A DNA stretch of 64,000 nucleotides from Lewinella sp. 4G2. Lineage in GTDB: Bacteria; Bacteroidota; Bacteroidia; Chitinophagales; Saprospiraceae. Below, piece after piece: positions 8,205-17,500 of the stretch. The notes beneath the pieces are model-generated. The model had not been told where the DNA came from, searched no databases, and saw only the letters and a program-made list of their open reading frames with translations. The stretch lies in the NCBI RefSeq assembly GCF_001625015.1, contig NZ_LVWJ02000014.1, positions 1,736,001-1,800,000 on the forward strand. Direction: 5' to 3'. Made by a program: the position numbers and the translations under genes. Position 1 is the stretch's first letter, and each line of letters opens with the position of its first letter.

Positions 8205-11006
8205 ATGAAAAGTTGGTTTAACGTAGTCCGGCCCCACGAAGATATCCGCCGGGGCGAACTGGCCGAAGCGGTTTTTGCCGCTAATCTTGCCGAAGTGGCC
8301 GCCCACCGTGGTCCGGAAGTTTATCGGGACCCGGACATATTTTTTGCTAAGACCTATTTCACCGCGGGTCTCCGTAACCTGGCAAAGCAAGTGATCCTTG
8401 GTCTGAACGGTAACACCAAAAGCGGGAACCGGGTTATATCGCTGCAAACGGGTTTTGGCGGTGGCAAGACGCACAGCTTGATTAGTCTGTTTCACCTGGC
8501 TACGCTCGGTAGTGCAGCGAATGCGCGGGAAGACCTGGCCGACCTGCTCGCCCACACGGGCCCGATCGGATTTGAAATCGCTAACTACGCCGTATTTACC
8601 AATACCACCAATGACCCCGCCCAGGGCCGGGAGGAGAAGGGAACGCACATACAGACGCTGTGGGGCGAACTGGCTTACCAGCTAGGAGGAGCGAAAGCGT
8701 ACGAAAGGGTGCGCAAGAACGACGAACTACGGTCGGCACCTAAAGGGATCTTTAAAGATTTACTGGAAGATTGCGCGCCGGCGCTGATCCTGATTGATGA
8801 GTTGGCTGACTACTGTGTGAGCGCCTCGGCCATTGAAGTAGGTGGTGCCGACCTGAGTAGCCAGACGGTGTCATTTATGCAGGAACTTACCGAAGCGGTA
8901 GCGGCCGTACCTGGAGTGGTGATGGTGGCAACTTTACCCGCCAGCGTTACGGAAGTAGCTGCATCAGAAAAGGGAGCGGCTATTTTGAACTCACTGGCCA
9001 GCCGACTCGCCAGGGTAGGGAAGGACACCAAGCCGGTGGATGGCGACGAGATCTACGAAGTGATTTGCCGTCGATTGTTTGAAGACATCGGTCCGCGGGA
9101 GGAACACCAGAAAGTAGCTGCCGGCTACGTAGAATATTATAAAAAGCAGCTTAAGGAGGCAGCACCTTCGGAAACCCGTAAAGCCAAATACGGGGAACTG
9201 ATCCAGAAAGCCTATCCCTTTCATCCGGGGCTCATTCAGGTGTTCGAGCAGCGGTGGGCGGCTAACCACGATTTTCAGCGCACGCGCGGAGTACTACAAT
9301 TGCTGGCGACCATCGTCGGTGACTTATGGCAGCGGAAAAGTGCGTTGCCCGGCAGTGGACTGATTCATACGAGCCACGTCAGGTTCGGCAATCTCGATAC
9401 GCTGAGCACCAAGCTGGTGTCGTTGTACGGCAACGGCTACAGCGCAGTACTGACGGCAGATATCGGTGGCCCTAACTCCAACGCCTACCGCATAGATGAT
9501 GATAACGTGGAAATGGGTAAGCACGAGCTGGCACAGGGCGTGACGGCTACGATGATGCTGGCCTCTTTTGGCGGGGACACGGCTAACAAAGGCCTTTCCT
9601 CCGGTGAGGTTAAGCAGTTTGTCCTAACACCGGACGGTCCTAGCCAGTATCTAGTCGACACGGTACTCGCTGATCTGGAAAGCCGCGCGCACTACCTGCA
9701 CTACGCCTCGGCGGGTAAGCAGGGTAAGCGCTACTGGTTTCACACCAAGGCGAACATCAACATTCTGGTGAACGAGGCCAAGAACCAGGTAAGGGACGGT
9801 GACATCAACGCTGAGGTCATCGACCGACTGGAAACAAGCGTTCGCGGGGTAACTAAGTTCCGCTGTATCGTTAACCCCAACGACGAGATTCCGGAACAGA
9901 AGCGGTTGACGCTGATGATCCTGCCGCCCCAGTTGCGTACGGAACCCGACCGTCTTAACCGTAACGCGCGGAATAAGGTGCTGAAAATTGCCAACAGCCG
10001 CGGCAACAGTGATCGGAGTTTCAAGAATACGATCCTGTATCTGCTGGCCTCCGAGGTAGGGTTTCTGAAGTTACAGGAATGTACCCGAGCTTACCTGGCG
10101 ACGAAAAAGATAAAAACTGACTTTGGTGGGTTGGAACCCGATCAGCGCCAGACCATCCTTAACCGGCTTAATGAGGCGGACAAGGAAGTCACTAAAGCTA
10201 TCTTGAACGCATACACCGTCGTGGTCCGGGTAGAGAAAGGCGAACCCCGTACGCTTTCTATGCTCTCCTTTGCGGGTACGCTTCAGCAGCAGTTGAATAC
10301 TACCCTGATTGAACTGCTTAAAGATGAGAGTTGGTTACTGGGAAAAGTAGGGTTGCGTACTTTTGAACGTGGCAAATTACTTCCTGCTCCGGGAGCACCC
10401 ATTGCTGCTAAACGAATTTACGAAGCTTACCTGCGCTACGATAATTACCCAATGATAACGGGTAAAGATGCTATCGAAGTCAGTTTGCTGAAATACCTTG
10501 ATAGCGGTGACATCGCCATGGCGAGCGGCAACCCGCCGGAATTTTCGCGCTACATCACGAACGGTAGTGACTTGCTGCGCTTTGACGCGGAAGACGAAAA
10601 TATGTATGTGGTGCATCTGGATGATGTTCCGCGTAAAGAGCCGCTTCCCAGCACGCCTGAACCATCGGGCGCGGTCGCAGGTGCGGGGGAGGTTGGAGGA
10701 GCAGGGGCAGGCTTCACCCCAACTTCACCCTCTAACCCTGGCCATACCGGATCAGTCGGACAGCCAGCAACGGAATCTGCGCAGCAGCTCATTCATAAGC
10801 TCGTCATTGATGGTAAAATTGATCCCCATCAGTTCTTCAGTATCTATCCCAGCCTCATCGCTCCGTTCATTAACAATGACGTCAGTATTGAGCTAACGGT
10901 CAAAGCCTACTCAACCAAAGATGAGCCGATTGTAAAGGGAGAGCAGCGGATGAAGCTGCTGGAGGAGGCTGCTCGGCAGTTGGGGATTACGGTGCGGGAG
11001 GAGTAG
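8205..11006 (+). CDS. DUF499 AAA+ ATPase of a defence cluster
   Basis: This 933-residue ATPase belongs to the DUF499/COG1483 group, which is found next to DUF1156 methylases and is distantly related to BrxC/PglY of BREX. The Walker A motif is G83FGGGKTH with Lys88, and the Walker B motif is LILID198E199. The N-terminal phrase WFNVVRPHEDIRRGEL is typical of the group. Residues ~813-865 form a flexible Gly/Pro/Ala/Ser-rich linker, followed by a ~70-residue C-terminal domain. The family is thought to act as an ATP-driven partner of the methylase, but the biochemical role is not settled. No PglZ phosphatase gene lies nearby, which argues against a standard BREX system. It is GC-richer than the genes that follow. 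Confidence 0.85.
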   Translation: MKSWFNVVRPHEDIRRGELAEAVFAANLAEVAAHRGPEVYRDPDIFFAKTYFTAGLRNLAKQVILGLNGNTKSGNRVISLQTGFGGGKTHSLISLFHLATLGSAANAREDLADLLAHTGPIGFEIANYAVFTNTTNDPAQGREEKGTHIQTLWGELAYQLGGAKAYERVRKNDELRSAPKGIFKDLLEDCAPALILIDELADYCVSASAIEVGGADLSSQTVSFMQELTEAVAAVPGVVMVATLPASVTEVAASEKGAAILNSLASRLARVGKDTKPVDGDEIYEVICRRLFEDIGPREEHQKVAAGYVEYYKKQLKEAAPSETRKAKYGELIQKAYPFHPGLIQVFEQRWAANHDFQRTRGVLQLLATIVGDLWQRKSALPGSGLIHTSHVRFGNLDTLSTKLVSLYGNGYSAVLTADIGGPNSNAYRIDDDNVEMGKHELAQGVTATMMLASFGGDTANKGLSSGEVKQFVLTPDGPSQYLVDTVLADLESRAHYLHYASAGKQGKRYWFHTKANINILVNEAKNQVRDGDINAEVIDRLETSVRGVTKFRCIVNPNDEIPEQKRLTLMILPPQLRTEPDRLNRNARNKVLKIANSRGNSDRSFKNTILYLLASEVGFLKLQECTRAYLATKKIKTDFGGLEPDQRQTILNRLNEADKEVTKAILNAYTVVVRVEKGEPRTLSMLSFAGTLQQQLNTTLIELLKDESWLLGKVGLRTFERGKLLPAPGAPIAAKRIYEAYLRYDNYPMITGKDAIEVSLLKYLDSGDIAMASGNPPEFSRYITNGSDLLRFDAEDENMYVVHLDDVPRKEPLPSTPEPSGAVAGAGEVGGAGAGFTPTSPSNPGHTGSVGQPATESAQQLIHKLVIDGKIDPHQFFSIYPSLIAPFINNDVSIELTVKAYSTKDEPIVKGEQRMKLLEEAARQLGITVREE

Positions 11007-11007
11007 G

Positions 11008-11039
11008 CGCTGGTTTCTGACAGCGGGCAGGCTTTTTTT
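11008..11039 (+). terminator. Possible weak terminator or attenuator
   Basis: Just after the DUF499 stop codon, CGCTG (11008-11012) can pair with CAGCG (11021-11025). A run of seven T begins at 11033. The stem is short and does not directly abut the T-run, so it may only reduce transcription into the SF1 helicase gene. Confidence 0.25.
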
Positions 11040-11094
11040 GGAAGAGTGATACGGGTTAAGCACTATCGTAAGCACCTGGACGGACGTATAGATC

Positions 11095-14000
11095 ATGGAA
11101 CAGATTGAACTTTGGAGGGCTTTCGTTGAGGCGCAGGACCTAATCGTGAACACTTTGCCTCCCTTCTACTTCAGGGAGGGTACGGTTGAAGAACACCGTC
11201 TGGGGCAGTGGAAAGCCGAGGTTGACCTTTCCCGTTACCGGACGGAAGCCAGCGAAGTGATACAAAGCGTTTTTGAGGGTTTGCCCGCCGACCGGATTGA
11301 TTATAGCCTCGGGGTGATCAGAAAGCCCAAAGCGGTAGAATTCAAAGCGGACGAGTTTGAACGCGTCTTTGAAAAAGCGGACGATAATCAGTTGCATCTC
11401 TATCCCGATCCGGCTATCATTTTCTACGTCAAAGCGGAGTATTCCGAGCGTGACGTCTGGAATAGCATTATCGAAGGCAGCAACAGGGCCAAGCCTGACC
11501 GGAGAAAGCGGATTGCGTACCTGACTAGGAATGAGATACTGAAAGTCACTACCGGAAACTTTCCGATTGTAATCGATCCTAATTTTGGCGCTGTTTTCAG
11601 TAATGTTCACCCGAGTGAAACATACACGTCCGGCGTTCGTGAATTGATGAAGCGGCATCTGATGCATTTTCAGGATGCTTATTTACTAGAGGATACTGCT
11701 GTGGCCTACGTCTATAATGAATGGATAGAGGTTGGTGACTTAGACTCGATTATAGCCGATACAGGGATGCTGTGTGATCACATTCTGGTAGCCGTTCGGG
11801 TTGAAAATAACGAATACCTGTATGACGGCGGCTTAAAAGACTGGAGGCAGCAGTTGGGCATCTACTGGTTCGGGGAGGATTATTACAATAATGACATCGC
11901 TAGATTCAAACAACCCGTTGGTGAATACTTTCGAGTTTACGTAGAACCTAATATCAGTTATGAAGATTTTTGTGCGCTCGTGGGCCAGTTACGGTCTAGC
12001 TTCGGTAGCGTCTTTGGGGCGGACGACGTCAAGATTCAGTACCGATACGAGTTTAGCTTGGATCGCAACCGGTGGGAAGAAAGCCTATCGTCAAAGATTA
12101 CCGGCGCGGACACCTCTATCCAATACAATTCGCAAACAGCCTCTTTTGACTTCACAAGTGACGATGACCTGAGAAGTAAGTGGGAAGCACTGTCGAAAAT
12201 TGATGATTTGCTCTGGCCCTATCAAATAGACGAGCACTACTTTAAAGTCGGGTATGAATACATCAATCCCTTGGATTTCTTTCGGGAGGAACTAAAGCAG
12301 CAATTTCCAGGGCTAAATATTTATTACGCGGAGGATGAGGATAAGTTGACCTGTGCTATTCACTATAAACTGGGCGACGTTCACACGAAAATTCTTGCGA
12401 CCGAGAAGTTGGCAAACAGTGTTATACCGTACTTCGAAAGGGCTAATTTTGAAATAGATTTTCCTAAGCCAGCGAGCGGTGTTGATTTATACCCTTTTGA
12501 CTTCCGGCAAAGTGAGATCGAATATGATCTGGAAAGAATGCTGCTGAAGCTCAGACAAAATTCTTTCGGGCTGAAAGATGGCAGAAGGCTAGAAGTCATT
12601 GGGGAGGTTGACAGGGTGAAGTTTCCTGTGCTACATTACACTAGCTTGGCGGAGGGTATTCCCGTAGAAGAGATTGTCGCGGTTCCGCTTCATGGTAACT
12701 TTAAAGGAGATCAGGACAGACTCAAAAGGCTAAAGGATACGATAGAAAAGATTTACTCTACCTCCAAGAGTGACTGTGCTAATCCCAATATAAAAGCGAT
12801 CGTTCAGGATAGCTCGGTAGCGGAGGGCCAAGAAAACGTAGAGAACAGCGAAGCTTATCTGAAGCTCAAAGATGAAGTTGAAAACAGTCTGCTCGGTAAA
12901 AGGGTAAACGCAAAGCAGCTGGAAGCAGTAACCAAAAGTCTACTAGCAGAGGACATATTCATTATTCAGGGGCCACCCGGGACGGGAAAGTCTACCAGTA
13001 TTTCGGAGATTGTTTGGCAGCACCTGAAGGATGCAAAAGACTATAGAGTCCTCATTACCTCGGAAACGAATCTTGCCGTTGACAACGCGCTGGATAAACT
13101 GAGAAGTCCTTATCACAATTTGATCAAACCCGCAAGGTTCGGGTCAATCGATAAGCTGGACAAAGAAGGTAAGCGCTTTTCAGTTGACCACATAAAAGGA
13201 TGGGTGAAGAGCAGCCAGGCAGAACCTGATAACGACCGTATGCAAGAGGGTAGGCGAGCACCACACGGGAACATAGTAGAAGACTGGATGAACAGAGTGG
13301 CCCGTCAGTCAGGTCACTATAAATACAGCGAACGGTACAGTGAAGCAATAGGAGACTGGCGGCACGTTTTGGAAGCAGACGTTGAGATGCGGCAAATTTT
13401 TTTCGACGAGTACCTGGCGGGAGTGAATGTGGTCGGTGCTACGTGTTCTACGATAGGCGAGCGGTCCTCAACCGGAAGTCCGACAAGGTTCTTTCGTGAT
13501 TACTGTGACATTTATCACCCCAAAAAAGGACCATACAAGCACAGTGGTATAAAATTTGATTTGGCTATCCAGGACGAAGCCAGCAAGGCGTCACCACCGG
13601 AGATGGCCATACCGATGGTGTACGCGGTGAAAAACATCATCATCGGCGATCATAGGCAGTTACCGCCAATGGTTGACTCCAATGAGTTTATCGACGACAT
13701 CACGCTAGCTGCGAAGCGGAGCGAAGACCCTGAAAAAATCAAGCGGGCTAAAAAAATAGTGAGGTTGATCAAGGGGAACAGAAGCCTGTTTGATGAATCA
13801 CATTTTGAGCGGCTTTACGATAACATTGCACCATCGCTGAGGACTTCACTTGATACTCAGTACCGGATGCACTCTTCCATAAACGAGGTGATCGAGCAGT
13901 TCTACGTTACGGACAATGGTTTATCGTGCGGCCTGGACTACGAGGCTTCTAATAGCCCCGACCTTACGAATTCTCAAAGCCGGTTTCACGGGATCGATAT

Positions 14001-14598
14001 TCCGGGCTTTATCTCTCCGGAACATCACATTGTTTGGGTCGATACGAAGTCTCCGGAGCTGAAGGAAAAAACCTCCCGTTATAATGCGGGTGAGGTTAGC
14101 GCTGTTGACAGGATCATCGAGCTAATTGGAAATAATGCGCAGTTTGCAGACTTTCAGTCCAACTGGCAGCAGGAAGAGGATAAGCAAATAGGAGTTATTT
14201 CCTTCTACGGAGCGCAGTTAAAGCAACTTGAAACTTTGAAAGGTAAGCACGCTGATGTTCCGATGAGGATTTCTACCGTTGATCGATTCCAGGGGATGGA
14301 AAGAAATATAATTATTGTTTCGACGGTGAGAAGTGATAAACTAGCGGCGTATGAAGGTCAAGACGTTGCTGACTATATGGACCAACCCAACCTGGGATTT
14401 GCCGATTCCCCTAACAGGTTAAACGTAGCCCTGTCGCGGGCGAAGCGCTTGTTGATCGTCGTAGGGAATGCAGATCATTTCATCGCGGAGCATCACGGAG
14501 ACAAGGTAGAGACCTACGCCAATGTTATAAATTTAATAAAGGCTCCAGAGAATCGTCACAGTTTATTCATCAAGGCTCAAGATTTGGAAGGATTATGA
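11095..14598 (+). CDS. SF1 (UPF1/Dna2-like) helicase with unknown N-terminal half
   Basis: The C-terminal half (from ~residue 605) is a superfamily 1B helicase of the AAA_11/AAA_12 type. It has Walker A G626PPGTGKST (Lys632), motif II Q826DEAS, the GDHRQLPP motif III, motif V D1063RFQG and motif VI with NVALSRAK (1110-1117). The first ~600 residues show no motif I recognise. They are acidic and rich in aromatic residues and may bind nucleic acid or a partner. The stop codon overlaps the ATG of the next gene (ATGA, 14595-14598), so the two proteins are probably made together and act together. Base composition is intermediate between the GC-richer DUF499 gene and the AT-rich DarT-fusion gene. 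A link to the three upstream defence genes is inferred from position and strand. Confidence 0.8.
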   Translation: MEQIELWRAFVEAQDLIVNTLPPFYFREGTVEEHRLGQWKAEVDLSRYRTEASEVIQSVFEGLPADRIDYSLGVIRKPKAVEFKADEFERVFEKADDNQLHLYPDPAIIFYVKAEYSERDVWNSIIEGSNRAKPDRRKRIAYLTRNEILKVTTGNFPIVIDPNFGAVFSNVHPSETYTSGVRELMKRHLMHFQDAYLLEDTAVAYVYNEWIEVGDLDSIIADTGMLCDHILVAVRVENNEYLYDGGLKDWRQQLGIYWFGEDYYNNDIARFKQPVGEYFRVYVEPNISYEDFCALVGQLRSSFGSVFGADDVKIQYRYEFSLDRNRWEESLSSKITGADTSIQYNSQTASFDFTSDDDLRSKWEALSKIDDLLWPYQIDEHYFKVGYEYINPLDFFREELKQQFPGLNIYYAEDEDKLTCAIHYKLGDVHTKILATEKLANSVIPYFERANFEIDFPKPASGVDLYPFDFRQSEIEYDLERMLLKLRQNSFGLKDGRRLEVIGEVDRVKFPVLHYTSLAEGIPVEEIVAVPLHGNFKGDQDRLKRLKDTIEKIYSTSKSDCANPNIKAIVQDSSVAEGQENVENSEAYLKLKDEVENSLLGKRVNAKQLEAVTKSLLAEDIFIIQGPPGTGKSTSISEIVWQHLKDAKDYRVLITSETNLAVDNALDKLRSPYHNLIKPARFGSIDKLDKEGKRFSVDHIKGWVKSSQAEPDNDRMQEGRRAPHGNIVEDWMNRVARQSGHYKYSERYSEAIGDWRHVLEADVEMRQIFFDEYLAGVNVVGATCSTIGERSSTGSPTRFFRDYCDIYHPKKGPYKHSGIKFDLAIQDEASKASPPEMAIPMVYAVKNIIIGDHRQLPPMVDSNEFIDDITLAAKRSEDPEKIKRAKKIVRLIKGNRSLFDESHFERLYDNIAPSLRTSLDTQYRMHSSINEVIEQFYVTDNGLSCGLDYEASNSPDLTNSQSRFHGIDIPGFISPEHHIVWVDTKSPELKEKTSRYNAGEVSAVDRIIELIGNNAQFADFQSNWQQEEDKQIGVISFYGAQLKQLETLKGKHADVPMRISTVDRFQGMERNIIIVSTVRSDKLAAYEGQDVADYMDQPNLGFADSPNRLNVALSRAKRLLIVVGNADHFIAEHHGDKVETYANVINLIKAPENRHSLFIKAQDLEGL

Positions 14599-17500
14599 GC
14601 AGTCAACTTATTCAATTTAGCCATAGCTGGCCAGTTGTTGTCACTGACTACATAGGGGACATCAGGAAGGTATTTGAAGTGACCGACCTTGACAGCGTAA
14701 TCTGTAGAATTATTAATGAGACGGTTAATAAGGAGATCGAATTTGATGATTTAGGTCTTGTCTTGGGTTTTGGTATGAAGACCCTAACGAAATTTGATGA
14801 GCACATCAAATTTTATAAAGATCCGGCAGAGATAAATATTCTGAACAAAATTCTAGCAAAGTGTACTGAATTCAATCTGATAGAGAGAGTACTTGGGACA
14901 TCAACTATTAGGATTACTGACTGGGGTATTCACGCACTAGCGCAGAGAGAAAAATTTGAGTTTTGGAAGTGTACGTTGTCATCTTTCAAGCACGCTAGCT
15001 TTGAATTAGGGGAGGCAACTGGTCATTTCCCATACTTCGATCTCGGTTTAGAAATAGGCGTAAGGCAAGATGAGAAGTATAAGGAACCGTATGCACTATC
15101 AGCGTATGAGAGCAGTTTGACGCAGGCATCTAAGTATGCGCTACTTAACTCTAAGCAAAGAGGCGCTTATATAATAGATGAAGTACCGGACAGTAACTTT
15201 CAAGCTAAGAGAGTTGTGTATATCCCAATGGAAGTCTGTTTATACGAAGATCAAACGACGCTGGGGTTTTCTTACGGCGGAAAGAACCTGAAGGAGATTT
15301 CTCAATCTATAGGGTTAGAAAGCAATAGTGAGTTGAGATCCTACCTGCAACGGAAAGGCTTGTATACCTATCTACTTACACAAGATAAACTTCTGTCGTC
15401 TTCGGATATGGCTCCTTACGTAGCGGATGATTTTTTCAACCCTGTATTTATTGTCAATTCCGGGAAGATAGACTGGTACTCTGAAGGTATTTTCAATTTC
15501 TTTGTCGCGGGTACTTTTGCGGACCATACGGTTTGGGTGGCCATCAGTGAAGTTTGTCCCGTACAACTCCTTGTACAGAACGCTCCGCTGCTTCACGGGA
15601 ATGTTTTCTGGCCTACGCTGACGCAGAGAGGCGAAAGCAAGGATATTCTTAGCAACGTTTTCTTAAATTGGGATCTAGATCTTGTTTTGGAAAAGCTTTC
15701 AGAAATAGATCTTTTAGATTTTCTGGATCAAAGGCTTTTAGCCGTACCAAAGGTGAGTAGCGAAGACAAGAATGATGATTATATGAGCCTGTTTCCTGAT
15801 CATTTTTGGGAGACTGTTACCGAGCAACTCAGTGATGAAAATTTAGAAAAATACCTGTTCCAGTATCCCTTGAGTTTTGTGTGGATCACGACCAATAAGG
15901 AGACGCTTTGTAAGCGTGTGCTGTTGGAGGATGTCAAATGGAAAAATGATGTTTTCTCACGGCAATGGAACTGGGTTCACATTTCCAGTAGCTATGATAC
16001 TGGCTATCTAGCTAAGCATTTCAAACGTTTTGGACCCTATCTGGACGCGAGAAGGCTATTCTTGCAGATAACTAAAGATGAAGAAAGTCTTACCCGCTTT
16101 TTGAAGAGTAGACAGACCTCTCTCATAAAAGAAAAACTGGCAGCTATATCATTTAAGCTCTCCTACTTCCATCAAGTAGTGCTAAACGACAGTACGCTTG
16201 CCTTACTGGAAGAGAATGAGCTACTAGGTTGGGGGAGCAACGGGGTTGATGGTGTAGAGATTCATCCTGACCTGGTATGGACGGGTACGATTATTGAGAA
16301 CTACGGTCATCATATCCAGTCAGAAAATGCTTGTGAACTCATTTCATGTCGTTTGAGTAGCATTCAAGTCGCGATCGATAATCCTGATTTGGCCTGGGAT
16401 TGGGTAGGAATTATTGCTCATTATGACCAGGAGGAGGTAACTGAGAGATGGTCGATAATTCAACAGCATGTAGGTAGCGAGAATCTCGCCACGGCGTACG
16501 TAACGCTATCAGAGAAACTAACCTTAGTGGGAGCAGTAGACTTTTGTGACAGAGTCCCAAACGCTGACAAGCATATAGTATGGCACGCTATATGCTCGAG
16601 AAGTACGGGGGATCAGATCGAAGCGGCCTACGTTCTAATTAGCGAAAAACGGTCAAGTATTCTAACGGACGAAATCATTAGATTATGTACCCGAAAGGTG
16701 AGTCTGAACTATATAGTAGAACATCAAGATTTGTGCTGGGACTGGGCGTCAGTAACTAGGGATAAGATACCTTCTGAAGAAATAGGAAGGTATTTTGAAG
16801 TATTGGCACCCTATCTAGATTTGGAATTTATCGTAAAAAATATTTACAATAGAGAGCAACTGAATGATCTAGATTTTCTGAGGAATTTAGCTGAATTTAT
16901 TGAGGAAAGAGGGGGGCAGACAAAAAATATTTTGTGGAAATTTATTACTGAACAGACTGATCCTGAGACTCTATGGTCTTACATAGATAAGACTTATCAG
17001 TCTTCAGTATTTCATTGGGACTGGACTGTCATTTCAGGAAGTCCTGATTTTTTAAGAGGCCATATTGATGATCTGCGTAATGGCCGCAGTCGCTTTTTTA
17101 TTGACAATTCTAGTTTGATAGATTGGTCCGTTCTTGTAGAGAATAAGTACTTCAAAGGATTTTTAAAAAAAGACAAGCACTTTGACAATCTAACAGATTG
17201 GAGTAATCGAGTCTACACAATTTTGAATCCCATTGTGAACTACATTGATTGGACATTACTAAGTGCTAACTTAGATATCACTCGGTACACACCGATAGTA
17301 AGGGCGTATCAAAAACACTGGAATTGGGATGTTTTCTCTGAGTACAGTAATATTATTACAAAACGAGAGGGTAGGAACGTCGTTCTCGATTTGGAACGAG
17401 TAAATCGATTTAAGCGATTTTTAAATTTTCATGTTATTAGCTCTAGGTCAGGTATTCGGATCAGTCAGGAGCTTGTATTTGAATACGGGCATGAAAACCT

